Source: Letharia columbiana (Eukaryota; Ascomycota; Lecanoromycetes; Lecanorales; Parmeliaceae). Taken from it: a DNA stretch of 64,000 nt. Positions 11,565 through 21,197 of the stretch are shown here, in pieces. Below the pieces are notes generated by a model. That model saw only the letters and a list, made by a program, of their open reading frames with translations. It did not search any database and was not told the DNA's origin. The position numbers were made by a program, and so were the translations under genes. The DNA lies in assembly GCF_014066305.1 (NCBI RefSeq), contig NW_023501094.1:248001-312000 (forward strand), written 5' to 3'. Each line of letters begins with the position of its first letter. Positions within the stretch are counted from its first letter, which is position 1.

Positions 11565-12136
11565 ATGGCGGACGATGAAGACAAGCTCGTGACCAAGCCG
11601 TTCAAATTTGTCACCGGTAAGTGCTCCTTGCTCAGGTCTCTTCGTTCTGTAGACACTAATGTACATGGCAGCCGGTCAGCTTCCTCCGCCCTTCCTAGCA
11701 TGAGGAACACTCGGAACGAAGTCTCTTATGTCCACTGCCTTGAGCCCTACTAACCGACGTCCTATCTCTAGGCTTCGATGCGCGATTCCCCAACCAGAAC
11801 CAGTGCGTATCCAGTCAGTTCCTACTTTGTGGATAGAGCTTATACCTACCATAGGACCAAGCACTGCTGGCAAAACTATGTCGACTACCACAAATGCATC
11901 TTAGCCAAAGGCGAAGACTTCGCTCCTTGCCGTCAGGTACATCGTTTTAGGCTCTACGTTTGGGTATTCTTGCTAAATTTCGCCCTCCAGTTCTTCCTTG
12001 CCTACCGGTCACTTTGCCCTAGTGCTTGGTGCGAACGCTGGGACGACCAGCGAGGTACAACTGGGCCTTCCCGTACATCGCATGGCTGCTAACCTCATTG
12101 ACAGAGAATGGCAACTTCCCGGTTGATCTTGAGTAG
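11565..12136 (+). CDS. COX12: Cytochrome c oxidase subunit 6B (Cox12)
   Basis: Exons 11565-11616, 11772-11802, 11855-11936, 11991-12054 and 12105-12136 give 86 aa, the usual family length. The protein starts MADDEDKLVTKPFKFVTGFD and ends NGNFPVDLE. The twin-cysteine motif is complete: CX9C in C-WQNYVDYHK-C and CX10C in C-RQFFLAYRSL-C. These Cys pairs form the disulphides made by the Mia40 import pathway in the intermembrane space. The subunit sits on the outer face of complex IV and helps dimerisation. Five exons with four introns (155, 52, 54 and 50 bp) is intron-dense for so small a gene. Its start is divergent from the B12D-like gene; its end is convergent with MRP49. Confidence 0.95.
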
Positions 12137-12420
12137 AAATAGATTACTCCCCTCAGAAGACACACGCAAGGCATATGTGACAAACGGTTTTTGGGACTCA
12201 ACTCGGCTGTGATTGCTTCAATGAGCACTCCGCATGATTGTACTACAAAAGATTATGGAACAATAGAACTGAGATCCTTCCGTCTTGACAATCAAGAATC
12301 CATTGTTCTGATGTTTTGTGAATGCTATGCAATACGTGGGCAAAAGTGATCCGTCTCCTCCCTTGGCGCTTGATATGCACGGTGTAATATGCATACAATT
12401 GTTGCTTGTAACGACAACTC
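12137..12420. other. Convergent intergenic region
   Basis: This 284 bp stretch lies between the stop codons of COX12 and MRP49 and is expected to be 3' UTRs only. Nothing else was seen. Confidence 0.6.
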
Positions 12421-13127
12421 TCAAGCAGCCTCAACTCCCCCTCTTGCCAAATCGAGTACTGCTTTCTCCTGCCTCTTAATCTCATTCAACCTGGCCTGCG
12501 CCTCTCTGTCTCTCTCGCTCTGCCTCTTCTCATCATCCACGTCTCTCAATTCAGCCAACTCATCAGGACTCGCCTCGTACGGCATTCCTTTTGTCAACTC
12601 TAACAGCCTAGATAGAATCTCACTCTCGTGCTTATGCTTCATGTCAATCGTCTCTATTTTGGCACCAGACGCATGTCCTGATGGCGCAGTAGATGGATCT
12701 GTCGACGAAAAAGGTGCAGACGATGCTGTAGCGGAAGAAGATCTTGGAGGAGGTGTAAAGAACACTGTAAGGGTCGCGGGTCCTTCCTGGTCAAGAGTGC
12801 GGTTTACTGTCATTGATATTGCCGGATTGTGGTATTTGAGTCGGGGAAGAAATTTGCGCCAAACTTTACGAGCACCAAAGTGGCCATCGTTGAGCTTATG
12901 GGCAAAGTCGAGATGAATTCGCTTAACGTCGTTCGATAATACAGCTGCTCCAGGTCCAATGCGTATATCAAGAAGCTATATAACATATTAAGGCGTGCCC
13001 CAAAGATATTAGACAGCCATCTGTCTTATACTCACTTTCTGTGCACATTGTTAGCGACATGAGATTCAGCTCCTCATAAGCTACGACTCACCGCCTTCAG
13101 CTTTTTCGTGCGCTTTACAACGTTCAT
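12421..13127 (-). CDS. MRP49: Mitochondrial large-subunit ribosomal protein Mrp49 (L51/S25/CI-B8 domain)
   Basis: Exons (minus) 13127-13092 and 12975-12421 give 196 aa. The start MNVVKRTKKLKA is short and basic. The second exon begins LLDIRIGPGAAVLSNDVKRI, then HLDFAHKLNDGHFGARKVWR, KFLPRLKYHNPAISMTVNRT and GPATLTVFF. This is the thioredoxin-like L51/S25/CI-B8 fold shared by Mrp49 and complex I subunit B8; the Mrp49-type spacing favours the ribosomal protein. It should act in the mitochondrial matrix ribosome. A C-terminal extension of about 110 residues (Ser/Thr/Pro-rich, then a Glu/Arg-rich helix ending LARGGVEAA) goes beyond the core fold. The single intron could hide a 3-nt exon (AAA at about 13036), which would add one Lys. 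Confidence 0.85.
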
Positions 13128-13315
13128 TGTCCCTGCGCTGATGATTTTCGTGTTTTCAATGCTCGTTGTCGGAGAGTTTGATTCGTAGCGCCGATATTCA
13201 TTACTTACGCGATACCCGCTAATTAGCTGTTTTTTTTTCGAGCTAAAGTATCTCGCCAATTACCTTCGCTTGTTCCCACAATAATCTTGCTGTGCACTGC
13301 AAACAACTTTTCAGA
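13128..13315. promoter_or_regulatory. Divergent promoter region, MRP49 / M20 amidohydrolase
   Basis: Only 188 bp separate the two start codons. A TTTTTTTT run lies near 13227-13238. No specific site can be named. Confidence 0.5.
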
Positions 13316-15563
13316 ATGGCCTCATCGGGGCTCCGTGCTGTAGGCAGGATAACGGTAGGGCATATTCGAAGCTCTTGGAGACATAAGACTCTTTCGAGGG
13401 TGCAGCGATTAGCGATTACTACTACCTCCATCTACCCTTCTACTTCTAGACCTACGGTCAATAGAGACAGATTGTGGGCCGATATTCATCACACTTGTCA
13501 ATATGGTCAGGGCGAGAGATGGGGAAAGTAGGTCGTTGTCTCGAGTGTTCCTTTTCTGTCCGTCATTCCTTGCAAACTACGTCGAATACAGGAGACATCG
13601 GGGCCGTCTGTTCTGACTGAGCTGACCTTGGGGCAGTGGCGAGACCGACACGGGCATGTCCAGGTTGGCTTTATCTGATGGTGATCGAGAAGCTCGCAAT
13701 TGGTTTGTGGCAACTACAGAATCCCTTGGTTGTAGCACTACGGTTGATTCGATGGTAAACCTGCCCTTTTGCTGATTTGATAAACTGATTGTCATTATCA
13801 TCGACGCAGGGTAATATATTTGCGGTAAAGAAAGGCAAGTATAAAGGGCCCCCAACAGTGGTAGGATCACACCTGGACACTCAACCCACTGGGGGACGAT
13901 ATGTAAGACTAAGAGTCTCACTAGTCGTTAGAGCAACGCTAAATAAAGAGCAGGATGGAATTTTGGGAGTCTGTGCCGGAGTCGAAATGCTCAGAGTTTT
14001 ACACGAGGAGAAAATCGAAACCCGTTTTCCCGTGGGTGTGATCAACTGGACCAAGTGAGCAAACTTAGATATAACTCTTACAACACTGATGCGTTAGTGT
14101 GGCTTGCAGCGAAGAGGGAGCGAGGTTCCCCATCTCAATGGTATCATCAGGTGTATGGGCCGGCCAAATTCCCCTCGAACAAGCCTACAGTCTTCAAGAA
14201 GTTGGAGGTGGGAAGCAGACCATGAAACAGGAGCTCGAACGTATTGGCTATCTGGGTACAATGGAATCCAGCTTTAGCGCAATGCCTATCGCAGCAAGTA
14301 GCATAGTCTGTGAATGTTGACAGGTAGAAAGCTGATTGTAATGGCAGGCACACTTTGAATTGCATATCGGTAAGAGAAATTGGTGCCGTTTCTCTGAGCA
14401 CCCCTACAACCATGTCTCTCAACACTTACACTCAAAGCAGTGCTGCTCTCGTTCTGCATATCATGTCTTGACTTGCGAAGGTTGAGCTGACTAATTCGAG
14501 GGGTGACAGAACAAGGTCCTCGTCTTGAGAGCCAAGAGCAGAAGATTGGAGTGGTTCATGGTGTAAGCTCGGAGTACCGGCAATAAACAAATCAGCCAAT
14601 TAACTGTTTGCACGTGCAGGTCCAGGCCTACCGCTGGCACACTATCCAGGTCAACGGCCGCGACTGCCATACTGGCACAACAGATTTTGCTAACAGGTCT
14701 GAGTATGTACTTCCGGAGTGCAAATTTCTTTTTTTGAACCAAATCTTGAGTCTGGAGGTTTGCCTCGGGAGCTCTTACTCTATCGACAGTTTTCGAGACT
14801 TAAGATTGCCCCTCAAATAGGCGATACTGACTCTGGAATCTCACTATAGCGCGATGCTCACGGCAGCAAAGATGATACTACACTCGCATCGCCTCGCAAC
14901 GAAGCACTCTTGTTTGGCAAGTACCGGCATCTTAACCTTGAAACCTGGAAGCACGAACACTGTTCCAGGATTTGTTCGTTTTTCACTTGACATCCGAGCC
15001 GGTGAAGACGACCGCTTGATGATGCTGGAACACGAGCTCAAAGTTGATTTTGATAAGATCGCAAAGAATGAAGCAGTGGATGATTTGAGCGAGAGCGGAA
15101 CTATTGGCAGAGGGTGCACTGTGGAATGGACTCTTGATGCACCAAGTGAAGCCATCGAATTCGACGAAAATTGCATTCGTTGCGTGGACGAGAGCGCAAG
15201 AGATCTTTTCGGAGATGAATATGAGAAATTCACCCAGGCAATGATTAGTGGGGCTGGGCAGTACGACTTTCCCGGCCCCAAATTTTTTGTGGATATCTTC
15301 ATGTTTTGGGAATCCACACACATCTTTCATGAGCTCAATCCCCTTTTGTAAAGAGCAACTGCTGACATGCGAATTCAATCAGTGACAGTGTGTTTTGCAG
15401 TAAAGTGGCACCAACATCCATGATCTTTGTACCATGCCGCGATGGAGTCTCACATAATCCGACCGAGTATTGCTCGCCTACAGACTGCATGAATGGAGCG
15501 CAGGTTCTCATGGGCGCTGTTTTGCGCTATGATGTGCTTAGAGCACAACGAAGTAGCATGTGA
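13316..15563 (+). CDS. M20-family amidohydrolase (N-carbamoyl amino acid hydrolase / beta-ureidopropionase type)
   Basis: Ten exons: 13316-13527, 13637-13754, 13810-13902, 13954-14054, 14110-14293, 14348-14369, 14510-14562, 14620-14702, 14850-15260, 15383-15563. The product is 485 aa. The family hydrolyses carbamoyl- or amide-linked substrates with a two-metal centre; fungal Pyd3 and bacterial L-carbamoylases are relatives. Visible motifs: VVGSHLDTQPTGGRYDGILG (metal His and Asp), NEEGARFPISMVSSGVWAG (metal Glu), HFELHIEQGPRLE, CHTGTTDFANRSDAMLTAAK and DGVSHNPTEYCSPTDC (metal His). The first 40 residues (MASSGLRAVGRITVG..., Arg/Ser-rich, no acids) look like a mitochondrial presequence. Intron 5 (14294-14347) is a GC-AG intron with donor GCAAGT. 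The exact substrate cannot be told. Confidence 0.9.
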
Positions 15564-15827
15564 TAGAGAGGGACCGCTCAGTAGACCTGGTGGCAGGATG
15601 TAGGTTCATTCATGGTTCATGTGCAAGTAGCACGTCACAAGGAACGTAGAGCAGAGACTACAACGATTTTGAGGTTCACTTTTTGATAATGGCCTATTTG
15701 CAGTGTCATCTGCCTCCTTCGACCAAAACTACCCCGGCATTTTCTCTCACTCGACCAAACACGCTACTATTTGGGCCGCTCTGGCAAGTCATCCTCGATG
15801 GCACGTTCGCAGGGTCGCAGGCAGCCC
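15564..15827. other. Convergent intergenic region
   Basis: This 264 bp stretch lies between convergent genes. No feature beyond expected 3' UTRs was seen. Confidence 0.55.
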
Positions 15828-16632
15828 TTAAGAGGCAGGAGCACCACGCCCCCTGCCAAAACCGCCGCGGAATGAGGGGGCGAATTCGCCAGGAGCACCA
15901 CCTTCCTTTGCGTCTCCCATTTCACGTCTTCGGTATCCGCCTTCACGGTCTCCACGGTCGCCGCGATCACCACGAGGTCCGCCACGTCCACCAGGGCGAC
16001 GCTCACGGTCGTCACCACCCATCATTCCCTTGGGAGGAGCGTGAGAACGCTGTTGCTTGATGTGGGTAGCGGGCACGATCTCGGCGGGTAGATGAAGCCA
16101 TTCGCGGAGATAATCAAGACCTTCGGGAGTGAGAGTGTAATAATACCACTGCCAAGAAAATCTTTCACCGTTTTAGCAAGAGTCTCTACAGTGGATGTGG
16201 AGAGCAAAGACTACTCACTGGGTCTTCAGGTAGCCGCGAGACGTTAGAGACTGGCATGCCTTGACGACCTGTGACACGTTAGGCGGAGTAGAATTTTCAG
16301 GCACGGTAGATCTTACATAGAGGTTCTTGGTGTCAATCTCATTGTGCTTTGGGAGGTTGAAATCTTTCTTCGCCGTGAGAACTCCCTCTGGGGGATTGGT
16401 GAGCACAAGTGGATGAAGCCAGCAACATGGCCAAGTCGAGCCGGACTTGGGAGGTGGATAGACATACCACGGAAGAGATACTCGTGAATCTTCTTTCTGT
16501 CGGCTTTAGGGATGAGCCTGATATCGGTTAGCTATTCGTTGAGCAGAATCAGATTTGTCATAATTTTCATCGCTTGCACTCAAACTTGGAGGGATTCCCG
16601 ACAATGATATAAATGCGAGAATAAACTTACAT
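15828..16632 (-). CDS. RPS10: 40S ribosomal protein S10 (eS10)
   Basis: Exons (minus): 16632-16631, 16517-16468, 16387-16317, 16268-16219, 16161-15828, giving 168 aa. The first coding exon holds only the A and T of the start codon; the G is in exon 2, after a 113 bp GTAAGT...CAG intron. The protein runs [72 protein letters not shown] and [13 protein letters not shown], the winged-helix domain of eS10. It ends in an Arg/Gly-rich tail ([20 protein letters not shown], then [12 protein letters not shown]). It sits near the mRNA entry and beak region of the 40S subunit. The start is divergent from SDE2. Confidence 0.97.
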
Positions 16633-16909
16633 GATCGCGAGTTCCTGTCGTGAGTCGGGGAATCGCTTTGATCGATGCTGAGCTTGATTTGATGTTATTG
16701 GCGAAGGCAAGCAAATATGTTTGTGGGAGCTAGTGAACTAACGCCGGAGTGCCTTGGCGCGCGGCTAATTTCTTTATCGAAAAATGGCGTGGTTTGTCCG
16801 GCTGACCAGATTTTTGCTGTTCAATTTTCCGTTCCGAGTAGAGTTCATTATTACATGACCTCTCATCAAAGCGACAATTTCCGGAATTCTCTCCTCTACA
16901 GTTATTTAA
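16633..16909. promoter_or_regulatory. Divergent promoter region, RPS10 / SDE2
   Basis: These 277 bp lie between the two starts, and the RPS10 side also contains its 5' UTR. No named factor site was recognised. A ribosomal protein gene shares the region with a splicing factor gene. Confidence 0.5.
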
Positions 16910-17896
16910 ATGGCTTCTCAGATCATCAACGTCTTCTTGACTTCGTTTCCCGGTCTTGGTTTGCCTTCTACCTTGTCTCTACCTGTCGACAGCTCTACTT
17001 CTATCACAGATTTGAGGCAACAGCTTTCAGATCGACTTCCACACATAGACTCTCGACTCATTTTTACCACTACCTCAAACAAGGAGGTTTTCTCTTCGGA
17101 AGCCCCAGTAGCTACCTTACTTTCCAGTCCCAATGACGCATTCCTACCTCTCCGACTCTCGGTACCGTTATGTGGTGGAAAGGGTGGTTTCGGCTCCCAG
17201 CTTCGTGCTGCTGGTGGGCGCATGTCCTCCAAGCGAAAGAACAACCAAGGCGATAGTAATAGCTCCAACCGCAACCTGGATGGCCGGCGTCTCAGGACAG
17301 TCAACGAAGCGAAAGCCCTGGCTGAGTACCTCGCGCTGAAACCAGAAATGGAGAAAAAAGACAAGGAAGCCAGACGAGCTCGCTGGGAGCAAGTTGTTGC
17401 TCTTTCCGAAAGAAGAGAGGAAGAGATTCGAAATGGGTCAAAGGGAAAAGTCGACGGCAAATGGGTGGAAGATAAAGAAGAAGCTGGAGAGCGGGCGCGA
17501 GAAGCAGTGCTGACGGCAATGAGATCTGGAGATTATCATGACAATCTCAAGGAGTCCTCCAGCGGTAGTTGTAGCGGCGCATCTGCTCAGACAAGTGAAG
17601 AGAGCGAAGAAGAGGATATGAGAGACTTGAAACAAAACGCACTCGCAGTTTCCTCGATTTTACAACCAACCCCTACGCTCGCCAGGTCATACTTCGGCTT
17701 CGACGAAGACGACGATTTCATGAGTGATGACGGAGAGGGAGAAGACCGGGCCGACGATACCACGGTAGATGTCACTGCATCTGTAAACGGCAAGGGCATG
17801 AGTGATGACGGAGAGGGAGAAGACCGGGCCGACGATACCACGGTAGATGTCACTGCATCTGTAAACGGCAAGGGCAAATCAAAAGCCATGGCGTAG
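16910..17896 (+). CDS. SDE2: Sde2-type ubiquitin-fold splicing/silencing factor
   Basis: An intronless gene of 328 aa. The N-terminus (1-90) is a ubiquitin-like fold ending in CGGKGGFGSQLRAAGGRMSS. GGKGG at residues 89-93 is the invariant processing site of the Sde2 family. In fission yeast, deubiquitinases cut after GG so that the C-terminal part, now starting with Lys, can join the spliceosome and help splice selected introns; it also affects silencing and telomeres. A basic coiled-coil region (about 105-200: NNQGDSNSSNRNLDGRRLRT, then ...AEYLALKPEMEKKDKEARRA) follows, then an acidic tail. The tail carries a perfect 78 bp (26-residue) tandem duplication at 17720-17797 and 17798-17875. The start is divergent from RPS10. 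Confidence 0.92.
   Translation: MASQIINVFLTSFPGLGLPSTLSLPVDSSTSITDLRQQLSDRLPHIDSRLIFTTTSNKEVFSSEAPVATLLSSPNDAFLPLRLSVPLCGGKGGFGSQLRAAGGRMSSKRKNNQGDSNSSNRNLDGRRLRTVNEAKALAEYLALKPEMEKKDKEARRARWEQVVALSERREEEIRNGSKGKVDGKWVEDKEEAGERAREAVLTAMRSGDYHDNLKESSSGSCSGASAQTSEESEEEDMRDLKQNALAVSSILQPTPTLARSYFGFDEDDDFMSDDGEGEDRADDTTVDVTASVNGKGMSDDGEGEDRADDTTVDVTASVNGKGKSKAMA
17720..17875 (+). repeat. Perfect 78 bp in-frame tandem duplication in SDE2
   Basis: 17720-17797 and 17798-17875 look base-for-base identical. Each unit encodes 26 residues beginning MSDDGEGEDRADDTT and ending VNGKG. Identity at synonymous sites implies a very recent duplication or an assembly artefact. Confidence 0.95.
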
Positions 17897-18184
17897 CGAG
17901 TCTCGAACCATATTGTGCCATTCATTTATGATTAAGCGATGGCGTTGTTGGGAGATTTTTCGATAAGCAGGGAAATTCACGATTAGGCCACCAGGCTTGA
18001 TATTTACCCAATCAGATCATATTTCCAAAAGTTCCCGTCTGAGGCTACGATAAGTACCTGTCCTCTTGAAAGTGAGAGTTGGAACAAGCTCATTAGCTCC
18101 CAAAATCACTGGCCCCACCAGCCCTGTAAACAAAGTATATCGTCGGACTCACCACCTTCAAAGTGGATTAGATCTGCTTCATTG
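17897..18184 (+). promoter_or_regulatory. Intergenic region upstream of GEP3
   Basis: This 288 bp stretch lies between the SDE2 stop and the GEP3 start, both on the plus strand. It should hold the SDE2 3' UTR and the GEP3 promoter. No specific element was seen. Confidence 0.4.
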
Positions 18185-20213
18185 ATGGCATACGGCATAC
18201 GCACAACTAACCTGTTGAAAGCGCCCAGTAATCTGATACCGCTGTTTCTCTGTCCCTCAATCGCATCATGTACCAACATCAGCTATGGTCTTGGAAGACG
18301 GCCTCCGAGACCTCGCAAGCACCAGCTCCATGTTGATGCTACCACAACACCCTCACACGGCTTTCCAACTCCTTCACAACTGTTAAATCTTCCACGATCA
18401 TGCCCAGGTTGCGGTGCGTTTACACAGACCGTCAGCCCGGGGCAGCCTGGCTTCTATGGCAACAATCGAAAGTCCGTGAAGGCTTTCATAAGTCGCCATG
18501 GGCAATGCCCGGATAAGGGACATGATGGGGAATTAAGACTGTTCGAACGCATCTTAGGAGCTGCAGACGCATCTTTGTTGTCTCAGATGGGCCTACAGGG
18601 AGGAGGGGAAAACAATACAGAGGGTCAGATAATATGAGCATAGTTTCAAGCATCAATCTAATCTAGACACAGGCCGCAAAAGCTCCACAAACATACCCAC
18701 ACCAGTTTGTAACCGCTGTCATGACCTGATACATCATCGTACCGGCCACTCCGTAGTCCATCCAACAATCAGATCTATTCAAGAAATCATTGCCGAATCG
18801 CCGCATAAATACAACCACGTCTATCATGTTCTGGACGCAGCTGATTTTCCACTTTCTCTCATACCTTCTCTTCAACGAAGTCTTTCGCTAGCACCGCAAA
18901 GATCATTGAATAGGAGAGCTAGAACGAGTCACTATCAATATGGGCGGAAAGCGGAGATGAGTTTCATCATTACACGTTCGGATCTGTTGGCCCCGAAGAA
19001 GGAGCAGGTCGACAGCCTGATGCCTTACATCTTACAAGTCCTTCGAAATGCTTTGGGTGGATCCGCTGAAAACTTGCGCCTCGGTAACGTGCGCTGTGTA
19101 AGTTCAAAAAGGGGTTGGTGGACGAAACAGGTCAAGGAAGATATCTGGAATCGAGGTGGAGGTGGGTGGATGGTCGGCAAGGTGAACGTCGGCAAAAGCA
19201 ATCTGTTCGAGAACATCTTTCCGAAAGGTCGGAGCAATGACCTTAATTCCGGCTCCTTCCGGTATGCTGCGCAGCAGAAACTGCCTCGTGACGTACCTGA
19301 TGCCAACGGAGACGAACAACAGAGGAGCCAATCAACCCAGGACCCGCCCAAGGAAACGGAATCACAGCTCTTAGAAGACTCTTCCTTGCCTCCTGCGCCA
19401 CCAGAAACTCCGTACCCTGTGTTGCCTTTAGTATCGTCTCTCCCTGGGACGACAGCGTCTCCAATCAGAGTACCATTTGGCGGCGGCAGAGGCGAGTTGA
19501 TCGATTTACCTGGTCTGGCGCGTGGGGACCTTGAACAATTCGTTACGGATGTTCACAAGGTTGATCTTGTAATGCATGATCGGGTCAAGCCAGAGCAACT
19601 CGTGATCAAGCCTGGCCAGTCACTCCTCGTTGGGGGCCTGTTGCGTATCACGCCGACTACGCCTAATTTGATCTTTTTGGCCTACCCGTTTCTACCATTG
19701 AGGTGCCATGTTACCTCTACAGAACGGGCAATTGCAATTCATACTCAGCGCGAAGATTCCGGTGTATCTACAATTGCGAAACCGGGCATTGGAAGCAGGA
19801 TGCAATCAGCCGGGAGTTTCTCCTTGGAATGGGACGTCACCAAGCAGCGCGCTGGACCATTGACCAAGGCTGCCGCTGCCGGATTGAGCACGAAAACATT
19901 GCCATTCATGGTGTTTTCGGCTGACATCCTGGTTGAAGGATGCGGCTGGGTCGAACTTGTTGCTCAGGTTCGGAAAAGGGACATGGAAACGGGGATGGAG
20001 CCTGGTGACCTTTTCGACACCAGACCATATCCAAGGGTTGAGGTTTCTAGCCCTGATGGCGGCCATGTAGGAGTTCGCCAGCCTATGAATATTTGGTCGC
20101 TCTGTGGTGAGAAGCCTGTGTCGTCGAGCAAAGGGCTCGTGAGGCCAAGACGTAGCATGAAAGGGGTCAAGAAAAACTTGAAGAAAGCCAGGAGGGCAGT
20201 ATCGTCATCCTAA
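18185..20213 (+). CDS. GEP3: Mitochondrial circularly permuted GTPase Gep3 (YqeH-like)
   Basis: Exons 18185-18623 and 18673-20213 give 659 aa. An intron with branch point CTAAT joins ...NNTEG to RKSSTNIPTPVCNRC. A zinc-binding pair, CPGCG (residue 73) and CNRC (residue 159), matches the N-terminal finger of YqeH-type proteins. The G-domain motifs come in permuted order: G4 as TRSD (about 247), G5 as CVSSKRGWW, G1 as GKVNVGKSN (about 314), and G3 as DLPGL (about 424). YqeH/Gep3 proteins act in small-subunit ribosome assembly, here mitochondrial. The N-terminus (MAYGIRTTNLLKAPSNL...) is acid-poor, as expected for import. About 100 residues of low-complexity Ser/Pro/Glu separate G1 from G3. The C-terminus is highly basic. 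Confidence 0.88.
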
Positions 20214-21197
20214 ATTTACGGGAAAGATACCCTGTGAAATATTCAAGAGATAAATTTTTGAAATATGGGATATACCTACCGTAGCTGGATGTTATGGGCT
20301 CACGTATGGGGACAAAATAATCAATTGGTTGACTGATAGCTCTTCCCGGGTCCCTTTAAATAGGTAACACCACGACTACGAAAACCGTACGGCTTAGTAA
20401 TGACCTTAGTACTATCGACGAGCGAGATAGTGAGTACTTAATTCCCAGGGGTGGTGCGGGTGTGAAAACCACGGCCTTCCGACACAGTCCCGTAACGAGA
20501 GCTTTACCAAAGAAAACCTCGGCAACAACCTTTGAGCTGTTGATGTTTTCTACTATTGCGCCATAGAAGCTTTCTTCTGAAAGGGGTTGATCATCAAAAT
20601 ACCAGGTGATGAAGTGCTCTGAATTTGGTTGTTCCAGCGCCACGATAGATGTGTGTGGGAAAGCGGTCATACGCTTTCAAGCCTACAACTAGTATAAGTT
20701 ACTGTTTAGTGACGGACTACTAGTGATCACCTTTGGGTCTAGTCGTAACGAGCATAACCCGTCCCGCTTCTACGATCCGCGGGCACGCTGAGGATTGAAA
20801 ACTACCGATAGTACCTGGTGGTACCTTACTTTACATACAGGTAGTGGGGCTTGGCTCTTGGCTTGAACGGTCAACCTTCACTTTGGTCTTTCCCTCTATT
20901 TCCAACAATGCCCTGCTCACCCTTTGATTTCCAGGAAATGCCCAGCGTATCGGTGGTGCACACATATCATCCACCGTTGCCTTTACTACGACTCCTGCAC
21001 AAGGATTTTCGCGATACGGGCCAATTGCTTTCACCACGTACTGCCTGCGCGTCCCACTCGTATCTACTGCATGTCTCGAGATCAGTCTTACGTTAAACAT
21101 AGTTCTTCGTGTAGAACAAAAGCTGCCCATTCATATCGACTTGGCACCCTCGACTGCGACCAGCAATCAGTCCGCACTGACCTGCTGGTAAAGATCA
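20214..21197. other. Intergenic region GEP3-HUL4
   Basis: This 984 bp stretch contains one 104-codon minus-strand ORF, listed separately. Otherwise it should hold the GEP3 3' UTR and the HUL4 promoter and leader. A 5' leader exon for HUL4 could lie at 21070-21190, but nothing forces it. Confidence 0.45.
20356..20670 (-). CDS. Possible small unknown protein
   Basis: An ATG-started frame of 104 aa lies antisense to no other gene, in a 984 bp gap. Residues 1-50 (MTAFPHTSIVALEQPNSEHF, then ITWYFDDQPLSEESFYGAIV) have an ordinary globular composition. The last 15 residues are hydrophobic (RTVFVVVVLPI). I do not recognise a family. It could be a genuine small gene, a gene fragment or a chance frame. 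Confidence 0.3.
   Translation of the reverse strand: MTAFPHTSIVALEQPNSEHFITWYFDDQPLSEESFYGAIVENINSSKVVAEVFFGKALVTGLCRKAVVFTPAPPLGIKYSLSRSSIVLRSLLSRTVFVVVVLPI

Noticed and set aside
13033..13040. 3-nt microexon (AAA) in MRP49
   Set aside because: Donor and acceptor sequences exist on both sides, but a single 116 bp intron explains the gene more simply.
13292..13315. Upstream start for the M20 amidohydrolase
   Set aside because: The codon at 13292 is GTG. The first ATG is at 13316 and begins a credible presequence.
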